Assembly (NCBI GenBank): GCA_018660835.1
Contig: JABJJN010000074.1
Location: 248,001-312,000 of the forward strand
Direction: 5' to 3'
Source: Gemmatimonadota bacterium
GTDB taxonomy: Bacteria; Latescibacterota; UBA2968; UBA8231
DNA length: 64,000 bases
This document shows, piece after piece, positions 34,691 through 44,299 of the stretch (positions are counted from its first letter, which is position 1; each line of letters begins with the position of its first letter). The notes beneath the pieces were generated by a model that saw nothing but the letters and a program-made list of their open reading frames with translations, did no database searches and was not told the origin of the DNA. Both the position numbers and the translations under genes were made by a program.

Positions 34691-37600
34691 TGAGACGACC
34701 CTTCGCACTGCAGGCACTGGTCGCGTTCTTCCTCGTGATTGCGATCGTGGCGTATGCGACGCGGGTGACGCAGGCCCTGACGCCGGGGATCCTGTTCGAT
34801 CCGGGCGCCCGCCACGCTTCAACTCTTTCGGACCAGATGCGAAGCTGGGTACAGAGCCAGCGCGTGCCCCTGACAGCCACTCTGTTCTTGTCAGCCGACG
34901 AGCAGATGCCGGCGCATCTGAAACAGGTGGGCCCCGTGACCCGCCAGTTTCTGGCGGCCTTGAAAGATGCCGTCGGCGCAAACATGCAGGTTCGTATCAT
35001 CGATCCGGACCTCAGTGGTGCTCAGGGCGCCGCCTATGCCGCTGCCGCGCGCGTCTCCCCGATCCGTGTGCGTCAGGTCGTCGATGACCAGAACTCGGAG
35101 ACGACGATCTGGTCATCATTGGTGCTTTCTCGTCCTGGCCATGCGGACGTCCTGATGCAGGGCATTGAGGCCGAACACTTGCCGCATTTGCAGCAGTGGG
35201 TTCTGTCGCATCTGATATCGACGACGCGCTCACCTCAATTTGCCGTGGATCTGCCCGATGGGTACCAGCAACTGGCTGCCCATCTGGCCCAACACGGCCC
35301 AGTATACGATGCCCAATTTACCGACAGTGCCCTGCTGCCACCGGATGTCGATCTCTTCGTGTGGGTGCAACCGTCGCAGGTGACGGACGCACACATCGTC
35401 AGACTGCGCTCATTTCTCGCCAGTGGTCGCAGTGTCGTGTTGGCGGGTAGTCCCTTTTCGATAGTGCACGAGGATTCGACACGCTTTCACGCCGTCGACA
35501 ATGGACCCGCATGGGCCAACCTCCTGCGTGCGTTTGGTTTGTTTCCAGTGCCTGATCTGCTCATGGATCGCAATGACGGACCCGTGCGGGTAACGCTGGC
35601 TGGGGGCCAAAAAGCTGAGATCCGTGCCCCCTACCACCTGCGAAATCTTCCCGCTTTCCGCGACTTCCGCCCCCTCTCCGTGCAGGCCAGAGGGGGATTG
35701 GCCTTCGCCGGCGCCGGCGCCCTGCAGATCGACACGCAACGCTTGCAGAGAGACGGTTGGCAAGCTCATGTGGCGGCGACGACGACACAGTTCGCTACAG
35801 TAGACGAGCTCCCAATGGGCTGGACACCCATCGATTCGCTGTCACAGGATCTGCGCGTCCCAAAGCAGAATCTGATGGTCCTGCTCACCTCTCACGATCC
35901 GTGGGCGGGACAAATGCTCGTCCTCTCCGCACCGACGCCTTTTGCTGATATGTCCCTGTCGCAGCCAGGATACGGTCACGGTGTATTTGTCCGCGACCTG
36001 GTGCGGGCTCTGGCCAATGACGATCGACTCGTACAGATCGACGTTCACCGTCAGGCAGCCCAGGCAATCACCGCGACAAGTTCCGGTGAGCGCTTCCTAT
36101 GGCGATTGCTGGTTATCACCGGGTTACCTGCCCTCTGGCTTTGGGTGGCCTTGCGACGGCTGCGAAAGCAGGGTGAGATCCAGTTCCAGTTGCCTCGCGT
36201 GAACACATCGCTGCTGGCACCTGCCCTGCTGCTTGTGCTCGCATGGTTTGCCGCGTCCCCGTTAAGTCACTGGCGCATCGATCTGACAGCAGACAACCGC
36301 CATTCGCTGACCGAGACGGCAATCGAAGCGCTGGAGTCGATCCCTGATCTTCAACTCGATCTGGTCTTGTCATCGGCAGCAGATCTGCCGCCGAGACTGA
36401 AACGTGTCATTGCTCAACTTCAGAGCGCGCTGCAGACGGCTGACGTCGAGTTGACCGTCCACACCCTCGACGGGACCTCATCGCGGCGGCAGCAGTGGAC
36501 GACTGCCGGCATCAAACCCTTCGCCGTGCAACGTGTCGCACACGACACGAGCCGCGTCGCCCGTGTGATCTCTGGCCTGTCGCTGCGTAGTGGTGGGCGA
36601 CAAACGGTCATACCACGACTCGACGAGCAGACAGTCTCCCACCTCGATTTTCTTTTGGTCTCTGCCACACAAAGACTGCACCAGGGTCACCGACCAAAGC
36701 TCACGGTCGTATCTGATCTGCCACGATTATCGCCAGCGGAGGCGCTGGAGGATTTTCAGAAGAAGGGCTTGAGTGCTCCCCGCGGCGTCGATGTGTATTC
36801 CCATGCCAAGCAGATGCTCCAGGACTATGGTTACCAGATACAACATGTGTCATTGCGTGAACCACAGTTCCCCGCCGACAGTGATGGTGTGTTGTGGTTT
36901 CAGCCTCGCCGTGATGCGAGTTCCATTACGGAGTCATTCAGTAAACATCTGGCCCAGGGTGGCCGCGCCGTGGTTGCCTTGCAGCACTACAACATCCAAC
37001 AGCGGCAGTATCGTGGTGCCGGATTCTCCACGGTGCATTGGCCGCAGCCACAGTTTCAGGATCTGCAGCGCTATCTGCAGCTCATCGGTATCGATCAGCC
37101 CCGAGAAGTGTTGATGGATCGATCTCAACATGCACTGCAGTTGGACACGCAGGTCAACCGCAGCGCGACGCGCGAGTACAATGCGCAGCAGGTCGCTCTG
37201 CCCTTCCTGCTGCGAGTTGTCGCAAAGCAACAAGCATCAGGTGATGAGTTGACACGAGAATTGGGTGACCTGCTGTTCATCTGGGGCAATCGTTTCCATG
37301 TGACCGATGCCATGAGAGGACTTCAGGTCGACACCCTGGTGACAACCTCAGATCACGCCTGGGCCTACGATTGGCGCGGTGGATGGCTCCCACCAGAGTC
37401 GTTTGAACCCGCAGCCTATCTGCCAGGTGCCCAGCCCCTTGTTGTCCGCCTGCGAGGTCAATTTCCCGCGGTTCGTGCCGCCCGCGACAGCAGCGGCGCT
37501 CGAGTGTTTGCGACGACGGCCACGGCACAGTCCGAGGGACAACTGGTCTTGATCGGTTCCTCAGAAATGTTCAAAGATCCCCATCTGCGCCGGCCCCCCT

Positions 37601-37815
37601 TTGCTCATGATCAGCTGTTACTCAACGCCGTCGCTGATGCCGTGTATGACGATGATCTCGTGCGTTTACAGGCTCGCACGGGGGGCACCCATCGTGGTTT
37701 CGAGCCACCCGGTCAGGCAGAACGCACCGCCTGGCGCCTTGTCGTGACGGGTCTGGGACCCGGACTCTTCGGACTGCTGGGACTGTGGCGTTGGGGGCAA
37801 AGGCGCTGGCGATGA
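34690..37815 (+). CDS. Double GldG-like ABC auxiliary protein (two tandem modules)
   Basis: This 1041-residue protein comes from a GTG at 34690. It contains an N-terminal membrane helix (residues about 5-22) and a first periplasmic module (about 30-455: VPLTATLFLSADEQMPAHLK, VRIIDPD). Two helices follow (about 470-490 and 505-525). A second module then begins WRIDLTADNRHSLTETAIEA with LVLSSAADLPPRLKRVIAQL, and a C-terminal helix lies near 1020-1035. Both modules read as the GldG/ABC_transp_aux fold, where one per protein is usual. It is encoded with the GldA/GldF-like pair, so it should be the extracytoplasmic part of that ABC system. Its end overlaps the DUF4340-like gene by ATGA. Confidence 0.82.
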   Translation: MRRPFALQALVAFFLVIAIVAYATRVTQALTPGILFDPGARHASTLSDQMRSWVQSQRVPLTATLFLSADEQMPAHLKQVGPVTRQFLAALKDAVGANMQVRIIDPDLSGAQGAAYAAAARVSPIRVRQVVDDQNSETTIWSSLVLSRPGHADVLMQGIEAEHLPHLQQWVLSHLISTTRSPQFAVDLPDGYQQLAAHLAQHGPVYDAQFTDSALLPPDVDLFVWVQPSQVTDAHIVRLRSFLASGRSVVLAGSPFSIVHEDSTRFHAVDNGPAWANLLRAFGLFPVPDLLMDRNDGPVRVTLAGGQKAEIRAPYHLRNLPAFRDFRPLSVQARGGLAFAGAGALQIDTQRLQRDGWQAHVAATTTQFATVDELPMGWTPIDSLSQDLRVPKQNLMVLLTSHDPWAGQMLVLSAPTPFADMSLSQPGYGHGVFVRDLVRALANDDRLVQIDVHRQAAQAITATSSGERFLWRLLVITGLPALWLWVALRRLRKQGEIQFQLPRVNTSLLAPALLLVLAWFAASPLSHWRIDLTADNRHSLTETAIEALESIPDLQLDLVLSSAADLPPRLKRVIAQLQSALQTADVELTVHTLDGTSSRRQQWTTAGIKPFAVQRVAHDTSRVARVISGLSLRSGGRQTVIPRLDEQTVSHLDFLLVSATQRLHQGHRPKLTVVSDLPRLSPAEALEDFQKKGLSAPRGVDVYSHAKQMLQDYGYQIQHVSLREPQFPADSDGVLWFQPRRDASSITESFSKHLAQGGRAVVALQHYNIQQRQYRGAGFSTVHWPQPQFQDLQRYLQLIGIDQPREVLMDRSQHALQLDTQVNRSATREYNAQQVALPFLLRVVAKQQASGDELTRELGDLLFIWGNRFHVTDAMRGLQVDTLVTTSDHAWAYDWRGGWLPPESFEPAAYLPGAQPLVVRLRGQFPAVRAARDSSGARVFATTATAQSEGQLVLIGSSEMFKDPHLRRPPFAHDQLLLNAVADAVYDDDLVRLQARTGGTHRGFEPPGQAERTAWRLVVTGLGPGLFGLLGLWRWGQRRWR

Positions 37816-38855
37816 AACAGTCCTTACTCCTGCTGGCGATCGTCCTGGGTGTACTTGTGTTAGCCGATCATTGGTTACGCGAAGGCCAGTTGGACGAGCT
37901 TGATCGCCATGGTGTCTTACGACCACTGCTGCCAGTCGACGCCCAGATGATCCCGGACCGTGTCCATCAGTTGGTCCTCAGCTTTGGAACTGGTCAGAGT
38001 TTCACCTACGTACGTGAGGGTGCGTTGTGGAGATTTCCCAAATATCACAACGCCCTGGCCCACAGTGATCGGATAGACGGTCTGCTGCGGTTGAGCCTCG
38101 GATCTGTCGGTACGTTCAGATCGATCAATCCAGGCGGTGAGATGGCTGAGCCATCCATGCTCAGCATGCAGATAGACCTGTATGATCGCGACCAGCAGAT
38201 TCTCACCAAGCTGCAGTTCGCCGGCCCCATCTCTGGGGCGGGTGGTTCACACAATCTGGCTCGAGTTGTGGGTAGCGACAGTGTGCTGACCCTGCACGCA
38301 GACCCGATTCGGGTGGTGGGTCGAGGCCGCCCGCCTCTGCTGGACCCGCATCTGTTGCCAAGATCCTTACCACGTGGGACACTGACCCGAGTCGAGATGG
38401 AATCGGCGCAAGGATCATGGAGTCTGCAGAGAGTTCTTGCCCCCCGACCGGCAGACCGTCCCCCCATGCCGGTGGATGAGAGTCAGCGATATCGTTGGGT
38501 CGTTCAACACGAGGGACGCATTGATACGTGCCACAACAGCAGTGTTTTCGCCTATCTGGATTTTCTGAGTCGCCTCCCCGTAGATGGGCTGACGACAACG
38601 GGCCTGCCAACCCATGCGGTCGCTCGATTGCGTCTCATCGACGAAGAGGGCATCATCGATGAGTTGATCACCGCCGCAAGCGATGCGGGTGGTGGATCTG
38701 TTGCCATACACAATCAGCGTGCACGAATTGTCGGCCTTGTACCATCGAATCGCGCCACGTGGATCATACCGCCATTGCAGGTACTGATCGACTCACTGCC
38801 ACAACCCTCACCTTTTGCTCAAGCCCTGCAATCCACTTCGGGAGCTACACCGTGA
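37812..38855 (+). CDS. DUF4340-like protein of the Gld-type ABC operon
   Basis: This 347-residue protein begins with an N-terminal membrane anchor MKQSLLLLAIVLGVLVLADHW, followed by an extracytoplasmic beta-rich region (FGTGQSFTYVREGALWRFPKY, ALAHSDRIDGLLRLSL). This matches the layout of DUF4340 proteins that usually follow GldG-like genes in this kind of operon. Function is unknown; by context it is a subunit or accessory of the ABC system. It overlaps both neighbours by four bases (ATGA at 37812, GTGA at 38852). Confidence 0.75.
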   Translation: MKQSLLLLAIVLGVLVLADHWLREGQLDELDRHGVLRPLLPVDAQMIPDRVHQLVLSFGTGQSFTYVREGALWRFPKYHNALAHSDRIDGLLRLSLGSVGTFRSINPGGEMAEPSMLSMQIDLYDRDQQILTKLQFAGPISGAGGSHNLARVVGSDSVLTLHADPIRVVGRGRPPLLDPHLLPRSLPRGTLTRVEMESAQGSWSLQRVLAPRPADRPPMPVDESQRYRWVVQHEGRIDTCHNSSVFAYLDFLSRLPVDGLTTTGLPTHAVARLRLIDEEGIIDELITAASDAGGGSVAIHNQRARIVGLVPSNRATWIIPPLQVLIDSLPQPSPFAQALQSTSGATP

Positions 38856-39697
38856 TCATCGATGTCCACAGCCATGCGTGGGAATATCCCCAACACTTCA
38901 ACGACGACTTTCGCCAGCAGGCTTCGCGGGCCAAAGGCGGTACCGAGTTCGATCTGACGGTAACCCTCGACGCGTATCGATCTTCCGGCGGCAGCAAGGC
39001 AGACCGAACGATCGTGTTTGGCGGCAAGGCCAAACTGTCAGGACTCTGGGTCGATGATGAGTACGTCGCCAATTACGTCGCCGCAGATCCGGATCACCTG
39101 ATTGGATTCCTCAGTGTTGATCCGACGCAGGATGGCTGGCAGAAGGAGATGGAAGTTGGACACCAGGAGCTTGGCATGCGTGGCATCAAGCTCCTGTCGA
39201 TGTATGCAGGCTTCTATCCGAGTGACGAGCGCCTCGATCCTCTATGGCAATACGCCACAGACCATCAGTTGCCCGTGCTACTGCATACGGGAACCACCTT
39301 TGTCGCTCAGGCTCCCCTCGACTGTACTCTGCCACGGCACCTCGATTCGGTGGCGACCCGCTTTCCCGATGTACGCATCATCATGGCGCACCTGAGCCAT
39401 CCATACGAAGGAGAGTGTGTCGTCGTCATCCGCAAACACCCCAATGTGTACACCGACGTCTCCGCACTGCACTACCGCCCCTTTCAACTGTATCACAGTC
39501 TGATGCTGGTGCAGGAATACGGCGTCTGGGACAAGGTGCTATTTGGCACGGACTACCCCTTTACGACGGTCGACGCCTCTATCGATGGGCTCTACGGTCT
39601 GAATCGTATGCTGGATGGTACCGCGCTACCACGCCTCGATGAGACCCAGATACGGGCCGTCATCGAGCGTGATGCATTGGACCTGCTGCGCCTGTAG
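38852..39697 (+). CDS. Amidohydrolase 2 family metal-dependent hydrolase
   Basis: This 281-residue TIM-barrel protein starts VIIDVHSHAWEYPQ with the HXH metal site. LPVLLHTGTTF supplies a third histidine, RIIMAHLSHP a fourth, and VLFGTDYPF the catalytic Asp. It belongs to the ACMSD/gamma-resorcylate decarboxylase-like amidohydrolases, which either decarboxylate or hydrolyse small organic acids. Its GTG start lies in the stop of the DUF4340-like gene, so it is part of the ABC operon although its chemistry looks unrelated. It converges with the RND transporter gene 31 bp downstream. Confidence 0.85.
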   Translation: MIIDVHSHAWEYPQHFNDDFRQQASRAKGGTEFDLTVTLDAYRSSGGSKADRTIVFGGKAKLSGLWVDDEYVANYVAADPDHLIGFLSVDPTQDGWQKEMEVGHQELGMRGIKLLSMYAGFYPSDERLDPLWQYATDHQLPVLLHTGTTFVAQAPLDCTLPRHLDSVATRFPDVRIIMAHLSHPYEGECVVVIRKHPNVYTDVSALHYRPFQLYHSLMLVQEYGVWDKVLFGTDYPFTTVDASIDGLYGLNRMLDGTALPRLDETQIRAVIERDALDLLRL

Positions 39698-39728
39698 TTA
39701 TGCAAGACGCTTGTTCGTTGGCAGGCTC

Positions 39729-42700
39729 CTAGGTGGATGAGACGGGTTCGACTGCAGGCGCCGTGTGCTCCATAGCCGCCTCCGGCTCGGCACCGACGAA
39801 CAATCCCTCCAGGAAGACAGCGAAGTCTTCGGTCAGTGAATACAGGACGGGCACCAGCACGAGGGTCAAGAAGGTCGCGAAGATGATTCCTGCAATCACG
39901 GCGACCGCCATCGGACCCCACCAGGCGGCATCTTCACCACCCCAGAACAGATTGGGTTCGAGACTCCCATAGAGTCCGAAAAAGTCGAAGTTGAGGCCGA
40001 TCGCCAGTGGCACCAGTCCAAGGGCTGTCGTCACCGCCGTAAGGATCACGGGCCGCAGTCGCGTGCGTCCGCCCTTCACCAACGCCTCGTGCCGACTCAA
40101 TCCATCACGTCGTCGCAACACATCGATATAGTCGATGAGCACGATGGCGTTGTTGACGACGATCCCCGCCAGAGAAATGATCCCCACACCCGTCATGATG
40201 ATACCGAAGGGCATCTGAAAGATCATCAGGCCGATCAAAACGCCGCCGATGGAAAGGATCACAGACGTGAGAATGATGATCGGCTTGATAACTGAGTTGA
40301 ACTGGGTAACCAGGATAAAGGCGATGAAAGCGAGGGCCGCGAGAAATGCATTGGTCAGAAATGCTTCTGTTTCGGCCTGATCCTCCGACTGTCCCGTATA
40401 GCGCACAGTGTATCCAGGCGGCAATTCGTCGGTAACAAAACCGTCCAGCGTAGCCTTCACGTCAGTGAGCGCCGCGTTGGTGTTGATTCCAGCCTTTACC
40501 TCTGAGCTGATGATGGCGACGCGGTCCATGTCCTTGCGTTGGATCGAACCAAGGCCTTCGCCGACGCGCCAATCCGCCACCGAAACCAACGGGATCTGAT
40601 CACCCGATTCATTGTTGACGGTGAGATCGCGCAGGGACTCGAGGTCCTGGCGCCATGGTTCGGCAAGACGGACGATGACGTCGTATTCGTCATTTCCTGT
40701 CCGATACTGGGTCGCCTCCGTGCCCTGGACGGCGGTTCGTACCATACCGGCGACCTTGGTTGTGGACAGACCATACATCGCTGCTCGTTCGCGATCGACG
40801 AAGACCGACAGCTCTGGTCTTGCTTCGTCCAGATTGCTTTCCAAACCGGTGAGTTGTGAGTGGACGGTGGCATTTCTCAGGATCTGTAGCACGCGATCGG
40901 ACAACTGCTTGAGCACCTCAGCATCCTCGCCGACGATCTCGATATTGATAGGAGGTCCAGAGGGTGGTCCCTCCTGGGGTTTGTCGACGGAAATCTCTGC
41001 GCCCGCAATATTTCGGCCAATGATATCCTGCATGCGCGCCAAGGTCTCGAAGCTGTCGAAGGCGCGGTCCTTGTAATCAATGAAACTCACCATCACTCGG
41101 CCCCGATTTGGACCCGAAGCTCCACCCATCAACATGTTGCCACCACCACCACCCACGGTGGCTACTGAAGATTCCGCATCGGCATATCCTTCGATTGCCA
41201 GGGTCTGCTCCTCAAGCTCACGCATGATGCTGTCAGTAAACTCGACGCGCGTGCCAACGGGCGTCTCAACATCAACCCAGGCTTGTCGTGGCGGAATATC
41301 TTCGGGAAACAACTCGATGCCGTTGTTGAACTGGCCGAAGGCAACAATCGTCACCACGAGGATGGCAAAGTTTCCACCCAGTGTGATCAACCGATGACGC
41401 AAGGACCATTCGAGAATTCTCTCATAGCTATCGGTGATAGATGGCAGCACCTGGCTTTGAAAGTTCGACGCGATTTTGCCGAGTAGAAAATGGTGAATGA
41501 CGAAGAGAATGACACCCGTCGCCGCCAACAGGCCGATGGTCAGTGGATTCGCACTGGCCGTAGCCAGCATAAACAGGACAGCGGCAACCAGCAGGATATA
41601 GCGTCCCTTGCGTGGCATCGGTGGTGCTGAGTCACCCTCGAGTCGCAGATAGCGAGCGCACAGAACCGGTACGATGACGAGGGCCACGAAGAGCGAACTC
41701 GACAGGGTCACGATCAAGGTCATGGGCAGATAACTCATGAACTCGCCAATGATCCCGGGCCAGAAGAGCATGGGCGCGAAGGCAGCCAGTGTCGTCGCCG
41801 TCGCAGCAATCACAGGCACGGCGACCTCCCCCGTCGCTTTGCGTGCGGCGACGGCTCGGTCCCAACCTTCTTCGACATAGCGATAGGTATTTTCCACGAC
41901 GACGATGGCATTGTCGACGAGCATACCGAGAGCCAGGATCAACGAGAACAAAACGACCATGTTCATCGTCACACCGAGAAGACCCAACACGAGGAAGGAG
42001 AGCAACATAGACGTGGGGATGGCGATGCCGACGAAGAAGGACGTGCGCAGACCAAGAAAGAACAACAACACGGCCACGATCAGGACCAGGCCGGAGACAA
42101 TGTTGTTTTCCAGGCTGCTGACCATCATGCGGATATCCTTCGACATATCAGATGTGATCTTTACATCCGTCGAAGGCGGATAGAGTGGTTCCATCTCTTC
42201 GATGGCCAGGCGCACCGCTTCCGCTGTCTCGATGATATTCTCACCGGAACGCTTGATGATGTCGAGGGTGACGACCGATCGTTGGTCGAGGCGTGCAAAG
42301 CTCTCGAGTTCTGCAAAGCCGAAGTCGACGGTCGCCACATCGCGAACGTAGATCGGCCCACCATCACGGGTCACAACGACAAGATCCTGGATTTGCAGAG
42401 GGTCGTCGATTTCACCATCGACGCGCACGAGGAACTTCAACTGCCCGACATCGATGGAGCCACCGGGAATGTTGACATTTTCGTCGCGGATGGCATCTAC
42501 AACATCATCGAGAGATAGGCCGTAGTACTGGAGTCGTGGCAGCGAGACGTCAACTTTGACCTCCCGCTCACGACCACCCCGTAGATCAACACGCAATACG
42601 GTTGGAATCTGTTCGAGTCGATCTTCCAGTTCTTCGCCCAACTCCTTGAGACGAACCAGACCGTAGTCACCAGACAGGTTGACCTGCATGATGGGGACTT

Positions 42701-43205
42701 GCTGAAAGTCGAATTCGAAGATCGCCGGGTCTTCCGCGTCTTCGGGTAGGTCAGGCTTGGCCAGATCAACCTTCTCCCGCACGCGCTCGAGAGCGTCTTC
42801 CATATCTACCGATGTGGAAAACTCCGCAACGATGCTGGAATAACCTTCGACAGAGGTCGACGTTAGTTGCTCCAGATCGGGGACCGTATTCAGCTCCTGC
42901 TCCAGGACACGTGTCACCAGAGACTCGATATCACCGGGGGCCACACCCGGATAGATCGTGTTCACCGCGATCATCGGAATTTCGATTTCGGGGAACGATT
43001 CCTTTGGAATGTTGCGATAGGCCAGGGTTCCGGCGAGCATCACAATAAGGAAGAGGATGAGAACGGCCGTGCCATGACCCACAGCCCAGGAGGTGATCCC
43101 CAGCTCCTTGTAGGCTTGAGTCGCATCTACACCGTCAGTCTGACCGCCTGAGTGAGATCCACCACGACCATCACCATTGGAGGACATGTCTGAGGACCCA
43201 CTCAT
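39729..43205 (-). CDS. RND-family efflux pump inner-membrane permease
   Basis: This 1158-residue protein has twelve helices and the two large periplasmic loops of hydrophobe/amphiphile efflux RND pumps. The first helix is AVLILFLIVMLAGTLAYRNIP, followed by ESFPEIEIPMIAV. The proton-relay helix reads LILALGMLVDNAIVVVEN, with one Asp (Asp-Asn) where AcrB has Asp-Asp; this form is frequent in environmental members. It exchanges protons for exported compounds. It overlaps the adaptor gene by ATGA. The first 35 residues are Gly/Ser-rich and hydrophilic, longer than in E. coli AcrB. Confidence 0.93.
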   Translation of the reverse strand: MSGSSDMSSNGDGRGGSHSGGQTDGVDATQAYKELGITSWAVGHGTAVLILFLIVMLAGTLAYRNIPKESFPEIEIPMIAVNTIYPGVAPGDIESLVTRVLEQELNTVPDLEQLTSTSVEGYSSIVAEFSTSVDMEDALERVREKVDLAKPDLPEDAEDPAIFEFDFQQVPIMQVNLSGDYGLVRLKELGEELEDRLEQIPTVLRVDLRGGREREVKVDVSLPRLQYYGLSLDDVVDAIRDENVNIPGGSIDVGQLKFLVRVDGEIDDPLQIQDLVVVTRDGGPIYVRDVATVDFGFAELESFARLDQRSVVTLDIIKRSGENIIETAEAVRLAIEEMEPLYPPSTDVKITSDMSKDIRMMVSSLENNIVSGLVLIVAVLLFFLGLRTSFFVGIAIPTSMLLSFLVLGLLGVTMNMVVLFSLILALGMLVDNAIVVVENTYRYVEEGWDRAVAARKATGEVAVPVIAATATTLAAFAPMLFWPGIIGEFMSYLPMTLIVTLSSSLFVALVIVPVLCARYLRLEGDSAPPMPRKGRYILLVAAVLFMLATASANPLTIGLLAATGVILFVIHHFLLGKIASNFQSQVLPSITDSYERILEWSLRHRLITLGGNFAILVVTIVAFGQFNNGIELFPEDIPPRQAWVDVETPVGTRVEFTDSIMRELEEQTLAIEGYADAESSVATVGGGGGNMLMGGASGPNRGRVMVSFIDYKDRAFDSFETLARMQDIIGRNIAGAEISVDKPQEGPPSGPPINIEIVGEDAEVLKQLSDRVLQILRNATVHSQLTGLESNLDEARPELSVFVDRERAAMYGLSTTKVAGMVRTAVQGTEATQYRTGNDEYDVIVRLAEPWRQDLESLRDLTVNNESGDQIPLVSVADWRVGEGLGSIQRKDMDRVAIISSEVKAGINTNAALTDVKATLDGFVTDELPPGYTVRYTGQSEDQAETEAFLTNAFLAALAFIAFILVTQFNSVIKPIIILTSVILSIGGVLIGLMIFQMPFGIIMTGVGIISLAGIVVNNAIVLIDYIDVLRRRDGLSRHEALVKGGRTRLRPVILTAVTTALGLVPLAIGLNFDFFGLYGSLEPNLFWGGEDAAWWGPMAVAVIAGIIFATFLTLVLVPVLYSLTEDFAVFLEGLFVGAEPEAAMEHTAPAVEPVSST

Positions 43206-44299
43206 CGCGCACTCACAATCCGCAGATGGTCACCATGGGCAACCTGCGTCTGCCCCAGCACGATGAGACGATCCTGATCCTTCAATCCGGAAACCACGAC
43301 GACTTCGTCCTGGGCAGAAGGACCAAGCGTGAGGGCCCGAACCTCGGCAACAGCTTCATCACCCTGCACATCCACGGCGACAAAAGCACTGAAGCCACTC
43401 TCGGTACGCACCAATGCCTGACGCGGAACTACAACTGCCTGCTGCAGATGCCGACGCTCGAGGATCACATCAGCGACCATCTCCGGCTTGACGAACCCCG
43501 TCGACGCATCCAGAGCCAGTTCGATGGGGAACGTGCGATTGCTGGCGTGTACGGAGGCACCGACGAACTCGATGCTGCCGTGACTGGTATCGTTGAGGGC
43601 GTCGAAGAGAATGATCGCCCGTGCGCCCACCTGCACATCGGCTGCGTAACGCTCGGGGACCCCTGCAGCGACCTTCAGTGGTGACAGATCCACAACCGTC
43701 GCCACACCTGAGCCCGGGGCAACAACAGACCCCACTTCCACAAGACGCGCGTCCAACACACCATCGAAGGGTGCCCTGATCGTCGTATGCGCCAGACGCG
43801 CTTCGACCAGGTTCAAACGCGCTTTGGCTTGTTCTGCACCGTAACGTGCCTGCAGATACTCGTTCTCTGTACCGATTCCGTCATCGTCGTAGAGACGACG
43901 CGTCCGGTCCCACAGCTGCTGCGCCAGAGACATCTGCGCCTGCGCTTCATCCCGTTGGGCGCGCAACAGTTCGTCATCGAGTTCGACGATCGGCTCGCCC
44001 GACTGAACCGATGCCCCCTTGTCGACGAGGACCTGTTGCACGATCCCACCCTCCTCGGCGGCAACCATCACACTACGGTCAGCGACCACAGTGCCCGTAA
44101 GACGAATCACATCTGTGAAGGGGCGCACCTGCAACCGCTCGACACCAACGTTAATAATCCGTCGCGCCTCCTGAGCTGGTGCGTCTGCATTAACTGCAGA
44201 CGCGTCATCACCACATGCGGTGAGTGTCGTCGACAGCATTGCCGCAGCGACCACGAGTCGGCGGTAGCTCCATAGCCGTGGGGATTGGGACATCGTCAT
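43202..44299 (-). CDS. RND efflux periplasmic adaptor (membrane fusion protein)
   Basis: This 365-residue protein has a lipoprotein signal (LVVAAAMLSTTLTACGDD, lipobox LTAC, with Asp after the Cys-Gly). The barrel-sandwich/lipoyl half-motifs are VMVAAEEGGIVQQVLVDKGA and TTIRAPFDGVLDARLVEVGS, with an alpha-helical hairpin between them, followed by the beta-barrel and membrane-proximal domain. It links the RND permease to the outer-membrane channel. Overlap is ATGA with both neighbours. Confidence 0.92.
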   Translation of the reverse strand: MTMSQSPRLWSYRRLVVAAAMLSTTLTACGDDASAVNADAPAQEARRIINVGVERLQVRPFTDVIRLTGTVVADRSVMVAAEEGGIVQQVLVDKGASVQSGEPIVELDDELLRAQRDEAQAQMSLAQQLWDRTRRLYDDDGIGTENEYLQARYGAEQAKARLNLVEARLAHTTIRAPFDGVLDARLVEVGSVVAPGSGVATVVDLSPLKVAAGVPERYAADVQVGARAIILFDALNDTSHGSIEFVGASVHASNRTFPIELALDASTGFVKPEMVADVILERRHLQQAVVVPRQALVRTESGFSAFVAVDVQGDEAVAEVRALTLGPSAQDEVVVVSGLKDQDRLIVLGQTQVAHGDHLRIVSAR

